Shown here: positions 7,922 to 15,700 of the stretch, piece after piece | How positions within the stretch are numbered: the stretch's first letter is position 1 | Layout of the letters: every line of letters starts with the position of its first letter | Virus record (IMG/VR): IMGVR_UViG_3300026292_000040 | Coordinates: 1-21,756 of that record | Source of the DNA: a virus | DNA: 21,756 bases | Direction: 5' to 3' (one strand) | The notes under the pieces: model-generated | Databases searched by the model: none | What the model was told of the DNA's origin: nothing | The model's input: the letters and a program-made list of their open reading frames with translations, nothing else | Program-made: the position numbers and the translations under genes

Positions 7922-8089
7922 ATGAACGATCTTTCAATGGAACGCCAACAACAACTAATAGAACTCAAGGAAATCCTTGAAGATACTATTCAGTATTTTT
8001 GTGACGAGAACATGGTCTCTGGTGAGACTGCATGGAACATGGTCGGTGCATTATCTGATGCAAAACTGAATGTTGAATTTAAACAATGA
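7922..8089 (+). CDS. Small unknown protein, 55 residues
   Basis: The ATG at 7922 lies 6 nt after the TATAAT box; the gene ends with TGA at 8087-8089, overlapping the next ATG by 4 nt. The product (start MNDLSMERQQQLIELKEILE) has a charged helix, then FCDENMVSGETAWNMVGALS, which looks like a compact helical protein. It has one cysteine and no membrane segment. There is no Shine-Dalgarno sequence, as expected if the mRNA is leaderless. The context (promoter, ATGA coupling to the next gene) supports it as the first gene of a short operon of accessory genes. I do not recognise a family. Confidence 0.65.
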   Translation: MNDLSMERQQQLIELKEILEDTIQYFCDENMVSGETAWNMVGALSDAKLNVEFKQ

Positions 8090-8322
8090 AACAACCATTA
8101 GATTTACCGATAGAACGTCTGTTCTCAAACATGGAGTTTGTAACAGATTTGTGTTATGATCAACAACAACCTTTCCGAATTGACCTAGGTAATGGTAAGA
8201 TGGTCATGTTAGTACCACTGGTTGAGAAACCTACCATACCAGTGGATATTGTTGAACAAGTGGAGGAACACAAAAAAGAATGGATGGCACAGGTGGAATC
8301 CAAAACTTCCTCAACACAATAG
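8086..8322 (+). CDS. Small unknown protein, 78 residues
   Basis: The product is 78 residues with LFSNMEFVTDLCYDQQQPFR in the N-terminal half, then a beta-like stretch (GKMVMLVPLVEKPTIPVD) and a charged helical end rich in Glu/Lys. No membrane segment, signal peptide or catalytic motif is visible. It overlaps the upstream gene by 4 nt and the CpeT-like gene by 43 nt (8280-8322), so the three are probably translated together. The long overlap is unusual in this window; the end of this protein (WMAQVESKTSSTQ) is encoded in the same bases as the CpeT-like N-terminus. No function is proposed. Confidence 0.62.
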   Translation: MKQPLDLPIERLFSNMEFVTDLCYDQQQPFRIDLGNGKMVMLVPLVEKPTIPVDIVEQVEEHKKEWMAQVESKTSSTQ

Positions 8323-8729
8323 CAGGAGTTTGGAGTAACAAGCAACAAGCACAATCTGACCCGACTGGTTATGTCTGGTCATGGATTCAGTGGGACTTAC
8401 TAGGCGATTCTCGTCTGAAGTCTAAACAGTGGTATCAGAACGATGGAGTAGTTTATCGTGAAAGATGCTTCAATGCACATGAAGATGCTAACGGTACGGT
8501 CATTCTTGACATACATAAGATAGACTGGACACCCATAGGTCATTCTCTTAAGTGGAGACCTCATGGTAGTGAGTGGCAGTTAGCAGGTGACTACGTTTAC
8601 GAAGGAACCGATGTCTTTTATGAAGGCAGATTAACTAAAAACAATTATTTTTCTTGGGATCGTGGATTTAAGAATGGAAAACTCACCTACGGGAGCAACA
8701 AAGGAGCGTTCAAATTTGATAGAGTATAA
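8280..8729 (+). CDS. CpeT/CpcT-like protein (phycobilin lyase family)
   Basis: The product has 149 residues. Residues 9-28 (NFLNTIAGVWSNKQQAQSDP) match the characteristic start of CpeT/CpcT proteins, a helix ending in a G-x-(F/W)-SN-x-x-QA-x-x-x-P motif. Residues 51-64 (WYQNDGVVYRERCF) correspond to the family's central YR-x-R strand, and residues 94-107 (PHGSEWQLAGDYVY) and 112-138 continue as beta-strands of a calycin-like barrel. In cyanobacteria these proteins attach or deliver bilin chromophores to phycobiliproteins; CpeT-like genes are recurrent in cyanophages. The protein is shorter than host CpeT (about 200 residues), so it may be a trimmed form. The ATG at 8280 is needed to keep the conserved FL-x3-AG motif. 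Lyase or chaperone activity is inference. Confidence 0.62.
   Translation: MDGTGGIQNFLNTIAGVWSNKQQAQSDPTGYVWSWIQWDLLGDSRLKSKQWYQNDGVVYRERCFNAHEDANGTVILDIHKIDWTPIGHSLKWRPHGSEWQLAGDYVYEGTDVFYEGRLTKNNYFSWDRGFKNGKLTYGSNKGAFKFDRV
8700..8706 (+). promoter_or_regulatory. Strong ribosome binding site AAAGGAG selecting a TTG start
   Basis: AAAGGAG lies at the end of the CpeT-like gene. It is 9 nt before an in-frame TTG (8716-8718). The alternative ATG starts at 8662 and 8677 have no comparable site, and their extra residues are just the out-of-frame reading of the CpeT-like 3' end. Confidence 0.55.
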
Positions 8730-9324
8730 GGTATATGACATAGAATTATGTCGTACCAAGCAAATTGAACTCTGTAATACATTATGTGAAGTCGCTGGTC
8801 GTGTATCAGAGAAATTAGATAACGTCCACATTCCATCTCAAAAAAATCCTAATCTTAGACATGAACACATTGTTGAACGACCTAACGTATCTTGGTGTTA
8901 CGGATACTATAATATATTTGGGTGTGCTGCTGGTAACACAGTAATGTATGATCTATACTGCCAAATGAGAGCAGCAATTAGAGATTACATTGGAAATGAT
9001 AGTAGAGCATGGATGCAATGTTGGGTTAACACTCATTCAGTTGATGATCTGATGGCATATCACAATCATTCGTATCCTACACATGGATATGTTTCAATAT
9101 ATCCTCAGAATACATCAACAGTATTCTATAAAGGTAAAGAAGAGGTACATAGAATACAAAATGAAGTTGGTAAATTATACATAGGACCAGGTAAAGTACC
9201 ACATGAAGTTGTTGCTGATGGTCCACCTGATGAACCAGATGCACCTCGTATCACAGTAGCATTTAATGTTATCACTGAGAACGATAACGGTACAGACTTA
9301 TCACTATCATTCATTCCTATCTAA
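8716..9324 (+). CDS. Putative 2OG-Fe(II) oxygenase, probable TTG start
   Basis: The product has 202 residues from TTG at 8716 (MIEYKVYDIELCRTK), chosen because of the AAAGGAG site; ATGs at 8677 and 8662 would add 13 or 18 residues. Residues 114-131 (AYHNHSYPTHGYVSIYPQ) carry His116-x-His118. Residues 152-163 (GKLYIGPGKVPH) carry the distal His163, and Arg178 (PRITVAFNV) is a candidate 2-oxoglutarate ligand. The order of motifs matches the oxygenase at 4813, but overall sequences differ clearly, so they are paralogues at best. Several cysteines (12, 20, 24, 61, 70, 82, 102) are present. It overlaps the CpeT-like gene by 14 nt, suggesting coupled translation. The substrate is unknown; virion-associated roles are possible because both oxygenases lie among tail genes. 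Confidence 0.68.
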   Translation: MIEYKVYDIELCRTKQIELCNTLCEVAGRVSEKLDNVHIPSQKNPNLRHEHIVERPNVSWCYGYYNIFGCAAGNTVMYDLYCQMRAAIRDYIGNDSRAWMQCWVNTHSVDDLMAYHNHSYPTHGYVSIYPQNTSTVFYKGKEEVHRIQNEVGKLYIGPGKVPHEVVADGPPDEPDAPRITVAFNVITENDNGTDLSLSFIPI

Positions 9325-9325
9325 A

Positions 9326-9466
9326 ATGATGAAACTTAATCCTGATCGCATAGAAAAAAAGTCCTTCACAAAAATAGACAAGAAGGGTCGTGAAGAAACT
9401 TGGGAGTGGGAAGAAGGACCAGAACTACGTGCTTTCATAGAAAAGCAAAAGAAAGATGTCACCTGA
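9326..9466 (+). CDS. Small charged protein, 46 residues
   Basis: The ATG at 9326 directly follows the stop of the oxygenase gene (9322-9324); a second ATG at 9329 is possible. The frame is open back to 9266, but that would overlap the oxygenase by 59 nt. The product (MMKLNPDRIEKKSFTKIDKK then GREETWEWEEGPELRAFIEK) is made of alternating basic and acidic blocks and is likely a helix with no membrane part. It overlaps the next gene by 11 nt. I do not recognise it. Confidence 0.55.
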   Translation: MMKLNPDRIEKKSFTKIDKKGREETWEWEEGPELRAFIEKQKKDVT

Positions 9467-9674
9467 GAAGACTCCCTTTCGTAAGTATTACGAGGAGTTT
9501 TGTGAAGTCTTTGGGCATCCTCTATGGCATCTGCCAATGATGATGATCATTTTCTTTGTTGGTATAGAAGTTATGCATACTTCATACCATATGGATGGTG
9601 AACAAGATGCCCACGGATTTTGTAGTCGTCAACAGTGGGTTAAAGACTTGCAAGGAGACGATGATGATTGGTAA
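9456..9674 (+). CDS. Small single-pass membrane protein, 72 residues
   Basis: The product starts MSPEKTPFRKYYEEFCEVFG and has one hydrophobic segment at about residues 22-42 (PLWHLPMMMIIFFVGIEVM). A His/Asp-rich tail follows (HTSYHMDGEQDAHGF) and ends in an acidic DDDDW. One transmembrane helix with a basic/charged N-terminal side suggests insertion in the host membrane. The size is compatible with a holin or an accessory membrane factor, but no family feature supports a specific role. It overlaps the upstream gene by 11 nt. Cys16 and Cys56 are the only cysteines. Confidence 0.62.
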   Translation: MSPEKTPFRKYYEEFCEVFGHPLWHLPMMMIIFFVGIEVMHTSYHMDGEQDAHGFCSRQQWVKDLQGDDDDW

Positions 9675-9692
9675 AATACAATACACTATAAC

Positions 9693-9699
9693 CTAAATA
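9693..9699 (+). promoter_or_regulatory. Late promoter core CTAAATA
   Basis: ACCTAAATAAAT lies in the 45-nt gap before the ATG at 9720. The predicted transcription start is near 9705, leaving a leader of about 15 nt. It is one of the few late cores of the window that does not touch a stop codon. Confidence 0.45.
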
Positions 9700-9719
9700 A
9701 ATCATAAGACTTTTGGTAT

Positions 9720-9923
9720 ATGAGAATCCAACTCTGGTACTCTGAAGACATGAAACAGTGGCGATGGTCACTATATACAAGACACTATGCACCTACTGGT
9801 AAGGACTATCACCAGGAAACTGGTCAGAGGCCAGAAGTAAGGGATGCAATGAATGATGTCGCCACTACTGTAGAATACCTCAAGGCCGAAAAGTATCAAG
9901 AACTTCAGGAAGATTCTGTATAA
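9720..9923 (+). CDS. Small unknown protein, 67 residues
   Basis: The product starts MRIQLWYSEDMKQWRWSLYT, an aromatic, beta-like stretch that resembles a small strand-rich domain. A helical part follows (EVRDAMNDVATTVEYLKAEK). No membrane segment or known motif is seen. The gene stands alone between two late promoter cores (9693 and 9919), so it is probably expressed late and could be a minor virion or assembly factor. The stop codon TAA lies inside the next late promoter. Confidence 0.6.
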   Translation: MRIQLWYSEDMKQWRWSLYTRHYAPTGKDYHQETGQRPEVRDAMNDVATTVEYLKAEKYQELQEDSV

Positions 9924-9926
9924 ATA
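9919..9926 (+). promoter_or_regulatory. Perfect late promoter core TATAAATA
   Basis: CTGTATAAATAAAC is an exact match to the T4 late consensus. The stop codon of the preceding gene (TAA, 9921-9923) lies inside it. The predicted start is near 9932, about 19 nt before the GTG at 9951. It is the best-placed late promoter in the window and precedes the fibre gene block. Confidence 0.65.
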
Positions 9927-9950
9927 AACTTGTAGCATAGCATATTTTCT

Positions 9951-11267
9951 GTGGCAACCAAAAAGATATCACAGTTAGATGGAATAGATGACGCTAACCT
10001 GTCGGGAGAAGCAATTCTCCCTGTTGTCGTATCTGACCCTCTAATTCCGAATAGAAAAGCAAAGGTAAATCAACTTTTCAAAACAATTCCAGCAGGTACA
10101 AAAGCTGCACCAGGACTGGCTTTTGACCTTGATAGGAATTCAGGGATCTATCAGAATGCTTACGATCAGATCGGAATAGCATTTGGTGATGGTGGTTTAT
10201 ATCTTTCTAGGATTGCTAATAATGATGGTTCTTCAACGAACTTATTGACTGTTGCTGATGACGGTGCTACAAACTCAAATATTATTATCTCACCTAAAGG
10301 TGCAGGTCGTGTAGAGGTTACGGGACAATTACTGTTGAATGATAACCTATTGGTTCTTCAAGATAGCAGTGATAATACTCGTAAAGCAAGGTTTGAAGTT
10401 GGTAATATAGGTAATACTGGTGGTACTAGGGTATTCACACTACCTGAAATATCCTCTGGTGGAGGTACAGTATTAATTGGTGATGACACAAACCAGATTA
10501 TTACTAATAAAGATATATTTGTAGAAGACCAAAGATTCACTATTCGTGATGGTGTTGGTAATACTGAAAAGAATGCTAGGTTTACATTTGACTGGGATAA
10601 TACTGTAACAGGTACTAAGACATATCAGTTACCTGATCCTGGTATTGCTGTTACTACTTCTGAATTGTTAGATGATCTATCAACTCAGACTGCTAGTGGA
10701 AAGAATTTTGTTAACTGTAAGTTTACATCAAGTACTGCTACTGATAACCCAACAGTCACCTATGATACTTCTGCATTAACATCCAATCGTATTGCTACCT
10801 ATCCTGATTTATCTGGTACTGTAGTATATGCTGAGGCAACACAGACTTTAAGTAGTAAGGTTATTCAAGGATTGATTCTAGCAGATATAACTACTGCTAC
10901 TAAACGTATCAATTTTGATCTTAGTAATCAGTTTGAAAACTTGAACTATGCGTTCAAGTTCCCATTCAAGGACATGAATCAGTCTACTGGTTCCAGTGAG
11001 ATTGCTACTGTCAATGCTTCCCAGAAGTTATCCAATAAGGAACTAAATAGACCAGTAGTTATAGATGATGTAGAGACAGATCGTAAGGTCACACTAGATC
11101 TATCAAATATCACTGATGCAAGAACAATTAAGTTCCCTGACTCAGATGCTACACTATTATCTACTCAGAACGTAACACTAGATGATGTTAACTTTGGTGC
11201 TGGTATTGGTGCTCAAAGATTAACAGCAAAAGTCCGTCAACAACAACTTTATCTATCTCAAATTTAA
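9951..11267 (+). CDS. Virion fibre-type structural protein with internal repeats, GTG start
   Basis: The product has 438 residues, starting with GTG at 9951. The N-terminus ATKKISQLDGIDDANLSGE then AILPVVVSDP and NRKAKVNQLF is a conserved attachment segment seen in neck/tail-fibre proteins of cyanomyoviruses. Residues 55-125 are Gly/Asn/Asp-rich. From about residue 178 a degenerate unit recurs: TNQIITNKDIFVEDQRF (about 178), STQTASGKNFVNCKF (242), ATQTLSSKVIQGLIL (295), ASQKLSNKELNRPVV (355), STQNVTLDDVNFG (403). Each is followed by a FDLS or LPD-like beta segment, as in a fibrous shaft. The role is probably an appendage or tail-fibre component exposed on the virion. It stops 3 nt before the next gene, so the two are co-transcribed. 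Confidence 0.72.
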   Translation: MATKKISQLDGIDDANLSGEAILPVVVSDPLIPNRKAKVNQLFKTIPAGTKAAPGLAFDLDRNSGIYQNAYDQIGIAFGDGGLYLSRIANNDGSSTNLLTVADDGATNSNIIISPKGAGRVEVTGQLLLNDNLLVLQDSSDNTRKARFEVGNIGNTGGTRVFTLPEISSGGGTVLIGDDTNQIITNKDIFVEDQRFTIRDGVGNTEKNARFTFDWDNTVTGTKTYQLPDPGIAVTTSELLDDLSTQTASGKNFVNCKFTSSTATDNPTVTYDTSALTSNRIATYPDLSGTVVYAEATQTLSSKVIQGLILADITTATKRINFDLSNQFENLNYAFKFPFKDMNQSTGSSEIATVNASQKLSNKELNRPVVIDDVETDRKVTLDLSNITDARTIKFPDSDATLLSTQNVTLDDVNFGAGIGAQRLTAKVRQQQLYLSQI

Positions 11268-11270
11268 GAA

Positions 11271-12740
11271 ATGGCAACTAATACAGGAGTGCTGGCGAAC
11301 TCAAAACCCGCTGCCAATACCGAAACAACTATATTTAAGAACGATGTGAAGAGTAGCACTACTGGTACTCTTGTCGCTAGTTGTGATGGTACAGGTTCAG
11401 ATACTTACGAAGTATCTTTAAGACCTTATGATCAAGATCTAACACTGAATGCAGCAACATATAAACTGCACCGAGGTGATGTAATTACTAATGTTAAGTG
11501 GACATTATCTGCTTCATTACCATTAGAGGATGCTATTCCTGGTACTAAATTTACAAGTACTGATGGTGAGAAGTGTGCATATCTATTAGATGTTGTTGAC
11601 CCTGCTGTTACTACATACCTCACAAAGTTTAAGTCTCTTATAGCATTTACTCTTGAAAACGTAGATGATGGTGCTAGTTCTGCTGAACCTGACTACGCAA
11701 ACGGTGAGACAGTCACCAATGGTGCAGGTGTGAGTGGTGTTGTTTATGAATTTGTTCCAGGTGAAAACGATGCTGGTGTTGTTTGGGTTGGTGATATAAC
11801 TGGTGGTACATTTGCTGAAGGTAACGTACTAACTGGTGGATCATCTACAACTGTAGGTACTATATCAACTGGTGGTATTGCTACTGCTGTTGGTAAATTA
11901 GTATTCAACGATGGTGCTGGTGGTTCTGTTTATCAGTATTACTTACAAGAACAACCACAATTATTAACTGATAGAACTTATAAGTTTGATGTTAGTGATA
12001 ACTCAATGACTGGTAAGGTACTACAGTTCTCTACTACTGCTGGTGGTACAAACAACGGTGGTGCTGAGTGGACTGAGGGTAAAACTACTTCAGGAACTGC
12101 TGGATCTGGTGGTGCTTATGTGCAGTATGATCTATCTGCTTCTGAACCTGTAAGTAACTGGTATCCACATGACCAAGCAGATGCTACTTATCAGGATAGT
12201 GATTCATTCTTTACTATGTCTAACCAGTTCGTATATAATGAGATCTGGGTATATTCACAAGAAGAAGAGAGTGGTCTTGGTGTTGTATCTGATTGGATAA
12301 CAACTAACCAGTTCCTATATCGTAACGCAACATATACTATTAACACTATTGCTGGTGATAGTTACAGTACTGTACTAAGTCACAGTGGTACAAGCACCAA
12401 GGTAGCAAATGGTCCTGGTTCTGCATTGTGGGTAGGATCAGATACATTCATTGAATCACCTAGACAGGTATCTGCTACTAAAAATACTGCTACTATTAGT
12501 AGTGTAAGTAATGATTCTGATGCAGACTTGTATGTGCAAGCAGATGCTATTGCTACTAATGTTTCTGAACATAATAAGGGTATTATAATCGGACCTGGAC
12601 AATCCATTAAAGTTAAAGCAACTAATGGTAAAGTGACGTTCATATTGGATGCGTTCCAAGATACAGTAGCAGAATACTCTACTACATTGTATCAGCGTTC
12701 AGATGCTTATCAAACTGATGGTGGAGAAGGTGGAGACTAA
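11271..12740 (+). CDS. Virion structural protein, beta-rich, 489 residues
   Basis: The product starts MATNTGVLANSKPAANTETT and is Thr/Ser/Gly-rich without cysteine clusters or catalytic motifs. The first 130 residues form a beta-rich domain (SLRPYDQDLTLNAATYKLHR, then GDVITNVKWTLSASLPLED). Residues about 140-210 contain a Gly-rich pattern (YANGETVTNGAGVSGVVYEF, EGNVLTGGSSTTVGT) like the short repeat found in other phage appendage proteins. The C-terminal part is again beta-rich (GIIIGPGQSIKVKATNGKV). Its position directly after a fibre-type gene with 3 nt between them, and behind the same late promoter, supports a virion component. I cannot name the T4 equivalent. Confidence 0.68.
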   Translation: MATNTGVLANSKPAANTETTIFKNDVKSSTTGTLVASCDGTGSDTYEVSLRPYDQDLTLNAATYKLHRGDVITNVKWTLSASLPLEDAIPGTKFTSTDGEKCAYLLDVVDPAVTTYLTKFKSLIAFTLENVDDGASSAEPDYANGETVTNGAGVSGVVYEFVPGENDAGVVWVGDITGGTFAEGNVLTGGSSTTVGTISTGGIATAVGKLVFNDGAGGSVYQYYLQEQPQLLTDRTYKFDVSDNSMTGKVLQFSTTAGGTNNGGAEWTEGKTTSGTAGSGGAYVQYDLSASEPVSNWYPHDQADATYQDSDSFFTMSNQFVYNEIWVYSQEEESGLGVVSDWITTNQFLYRNATYTINTIAGDSYSTVLSHSGTSTKVANGPGSALWVGSDTFIESPRQVSATKNTATISSVSNDSDADLYVQADAIATNVSEHNKGIIIGPGQSIKVKATNGKVTFILDAFQDTVAEYSTTLYQRSDAYQTDGGEGGD

Positions 12741-12759
12741 TCCCCATAGATCATTAACT

Positions 12760-12778
12760 CATATATAGATTCTAAATA
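12760..12778 (+). promoter_or_regulatory. CATATATAGATT repeat followed by CTAAATA, touching the ATG
   Basis: CATATATAGATT (12760-12771) is followed at once by CTAAATA (12772-12778). The ATG of the 1253-residue gene starts at 12780, so a late start (about 12784) would lie just inside the coding region. The 12-mer recurs at 17037 and 17066. Confidence 0.35.
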
Positions 12779-12779
12779 A

Positions 12780-15700
12780 ATGGCACTAACTAGACTCAAA
12801 AATATTATTACGTCCAGAACTGGACGTATTATATACGTCAACCCTGATGACTTTGATGCCTCTGATGCAATAGACAACAGAGGTAACTCTAGTTTGCGTC
12901 CATTTAAAAGTTTGCAACGAGCATTCCTTGAGGTAGCACGTTTCTCATATCGTGTTGGATTAAGTAATGACGAGTTTGATGCTTTTAGTATCATGCTCTA
13001 TCCGTCAGAGTATATTATTGATAACAGACCAGGCGAAGTATTATATACAAACATTCCACCACTTGATGCTAACTCTAACTTTGATATAACATCACCTAAC
13101 AATGTATTATATAAGTATAACTCAGTTGAAGGTGGATGTATAGTACCTAGAGGTTGTTCTATTGTTGGTATGGATCTTAGACGTACTAAGATTATTCCAA
13201 AATATATACCATATCCTACAACATATCCGTCTAAAGGTATTAACACTGTAGAGCAAGTACCAGGTGAATCTGCAATCTTTAGGGTAACTGGTGGTTGTTA
13301 TTTCTGGCAGTTTAGTTTATTTGATGGAGATGCTACTGGTGTATATTTCAAACCAGATAGTGCAGAAACAATTCCACCATCATATTCACACCATAGATTA
13401 ACATCATTCAACTTTGCTGATGGTAATAATAGTTTAAACTATTTAATTAATACTACTGGAACTGTTCCTAATAGTACAGAGATTACACAGTCTACTATAC
13501 CTGACTTACTAGAAAGAACTGACCTAGACATATATTATCAGAAGGTATCAAGAGCATTCGCAACTATCCCTGATACTTCAGGTGATCCAGCACAAGACCA
13601 GATACAGGCAAGAGTTGAAGAGAATAGAATTGTTGGACCTATTTCTGACGAGTTTAGAGTTCTACAGATCACACGTAATGGTAACACTGCTAGTGCTGTT
13701 ACTGTTGATGCTGATGGTAACCCTAAGAACCACGGATTCTCTGTTGGAGTTAACGTCAATATTTCTGGTGTTACAGGATCAACAGGTCCACAGTCAGAAC
13801 TTGATGCACTATTATATAATGGATCATTCGCTGTTACATCTGCGAGTGGTAACGTATTTACATACCAATTAGCAGAAGAACCTACTGGTAATGCTATTGG
13901 TTCTAACATGGTAGTTAAGGTTGAGATTGATACTGTTGACTCAGCATCACCTTATGTCTTTAACTGTTCCTTGAGATCTACATGGGGTCTACAAGGTATG
14001 CATGCAGATGGTAGTAAGGCAACTGGATTTAAATCTATGGTTGTTGCTCAGTTTACTGGACTATCACTACAGAAAGACGACAGAGCATTTGTTAAATATA
14101 ACGCATCAACTGGAAACTATGATGAAGGAGGAGCAGGTTCTCACCTAGATGGTTTCGCAGAGTATAAGAAAGGATGGAGACACACTCACATTAAAGCAAG
14201 TAGTGACGCATTCATTCAGGTCGTCTCGGTGTTCGCTGTTGGATATGCAGATCACTTCGCTGGATATGCTGGTGCTGACATGTCAATCACCAACAGTAAC
14301 AGTAACTTTGGTAACACAGCATTAAGATCAAAAGGATTTAAGAAAGCAGCATTCACTAAGGATAAGGCAGGTACGTTAACACACATCATACCACCTAAGT
14401 CATTGAGTGATGTACCAGAAGTATCAGTTAACTGGACTAACTTAGACATATCAAGAACTAAAACTATTAACGCAGCACTAGCAGCACAGGGTGGTACACT
14501 AGGAACAAGACTCTATATATACGGTTACACAAGTGAGACTGCACCACCACAGAATAAGGTACAGGGTTACGTTATAGGTGCTAGACAAACTTTAACAGTA
14601 CCAGATAAATTATATTGTTTGTTGATACCATCAGGTGCAACACAAGCAAGTGTACAATCAGCAAAGATTAACCCATATGGTCCTGCTGTATCAGGTACAA
14701 GTGCTGGTGGAACAGGATCACCATTACAATATGATAGTGCTACCTATACTATAAATGGTACACCTAATCAGGTTGGTGGTTGGTATCTATCAGTAGATGC
14801 AACTAACAATGAGATATATTCTACTCTTGTAAACAATACAATATACAATAGTCTAAACTTTACACCAACAACATTTATTAAGAGAGTACCTGACGCACGT
14901 AACTTGAAAGATAGAACATATCGTGTGCGTTATGTAATACCTAAAGATCAGAATCCACCTCTTCCAAGAGCACCTATTACTGGATTTGTTCTACAACCAT
15001 ATAATACTGACCAGACAAATTATAACCTTTCTAAATGTTATTATATCTACGAAGTTGAGACTGTAACTGCATTTGAACGTGGTATTGCTGATGGTGTATA
15101 TTACCTAACACTATTGTGTGGTTCAATAACACCAACTACATCAAACTTTGATGACTTTAGATTCTCACAAAACGTTAATGAAGTATATCCTTCATTTGAC
15201 AGAGATAACCCTAATGATGACCCAACGGAGTCAGTATCTATTGCAGATAATGAAACAATTGGTCTAGTATATGGTACTGATGGTGCATCACCTACACCTA
15301 ACAAAGACGACCAAAGAAGTATAACTAAGGAGTCAACTAAGTTCCTATTAGCAGACGCAGGTTGGGTCGCTGGTAGTAACCCAGGTTGGGATAGTATTAA
15401 CAATACATTATCAAATATTCCACTAACTTCTCGCTTAGGTGATGAAGAAACTAGAAAGATTCCTATCCTAGAAGATGCTGATGGTGATCTTAATCCTATC
15501 AACGTAGAGTTAAGACGACACTCAATTCTAAGATCAGGTAACCATACATTTGAATATACTGGATTCGGTCCAGGTAACTATTCAACTGCATTCCCTCAGA
15601 CACAAGTTGAGACACTAAGTGATGCTCAAGTTAGACTATCACAGTCATTGAAAGAAGAGGCAGGAGTTGCATTCTACTCTGGACTTAACTCTAATGGTGA

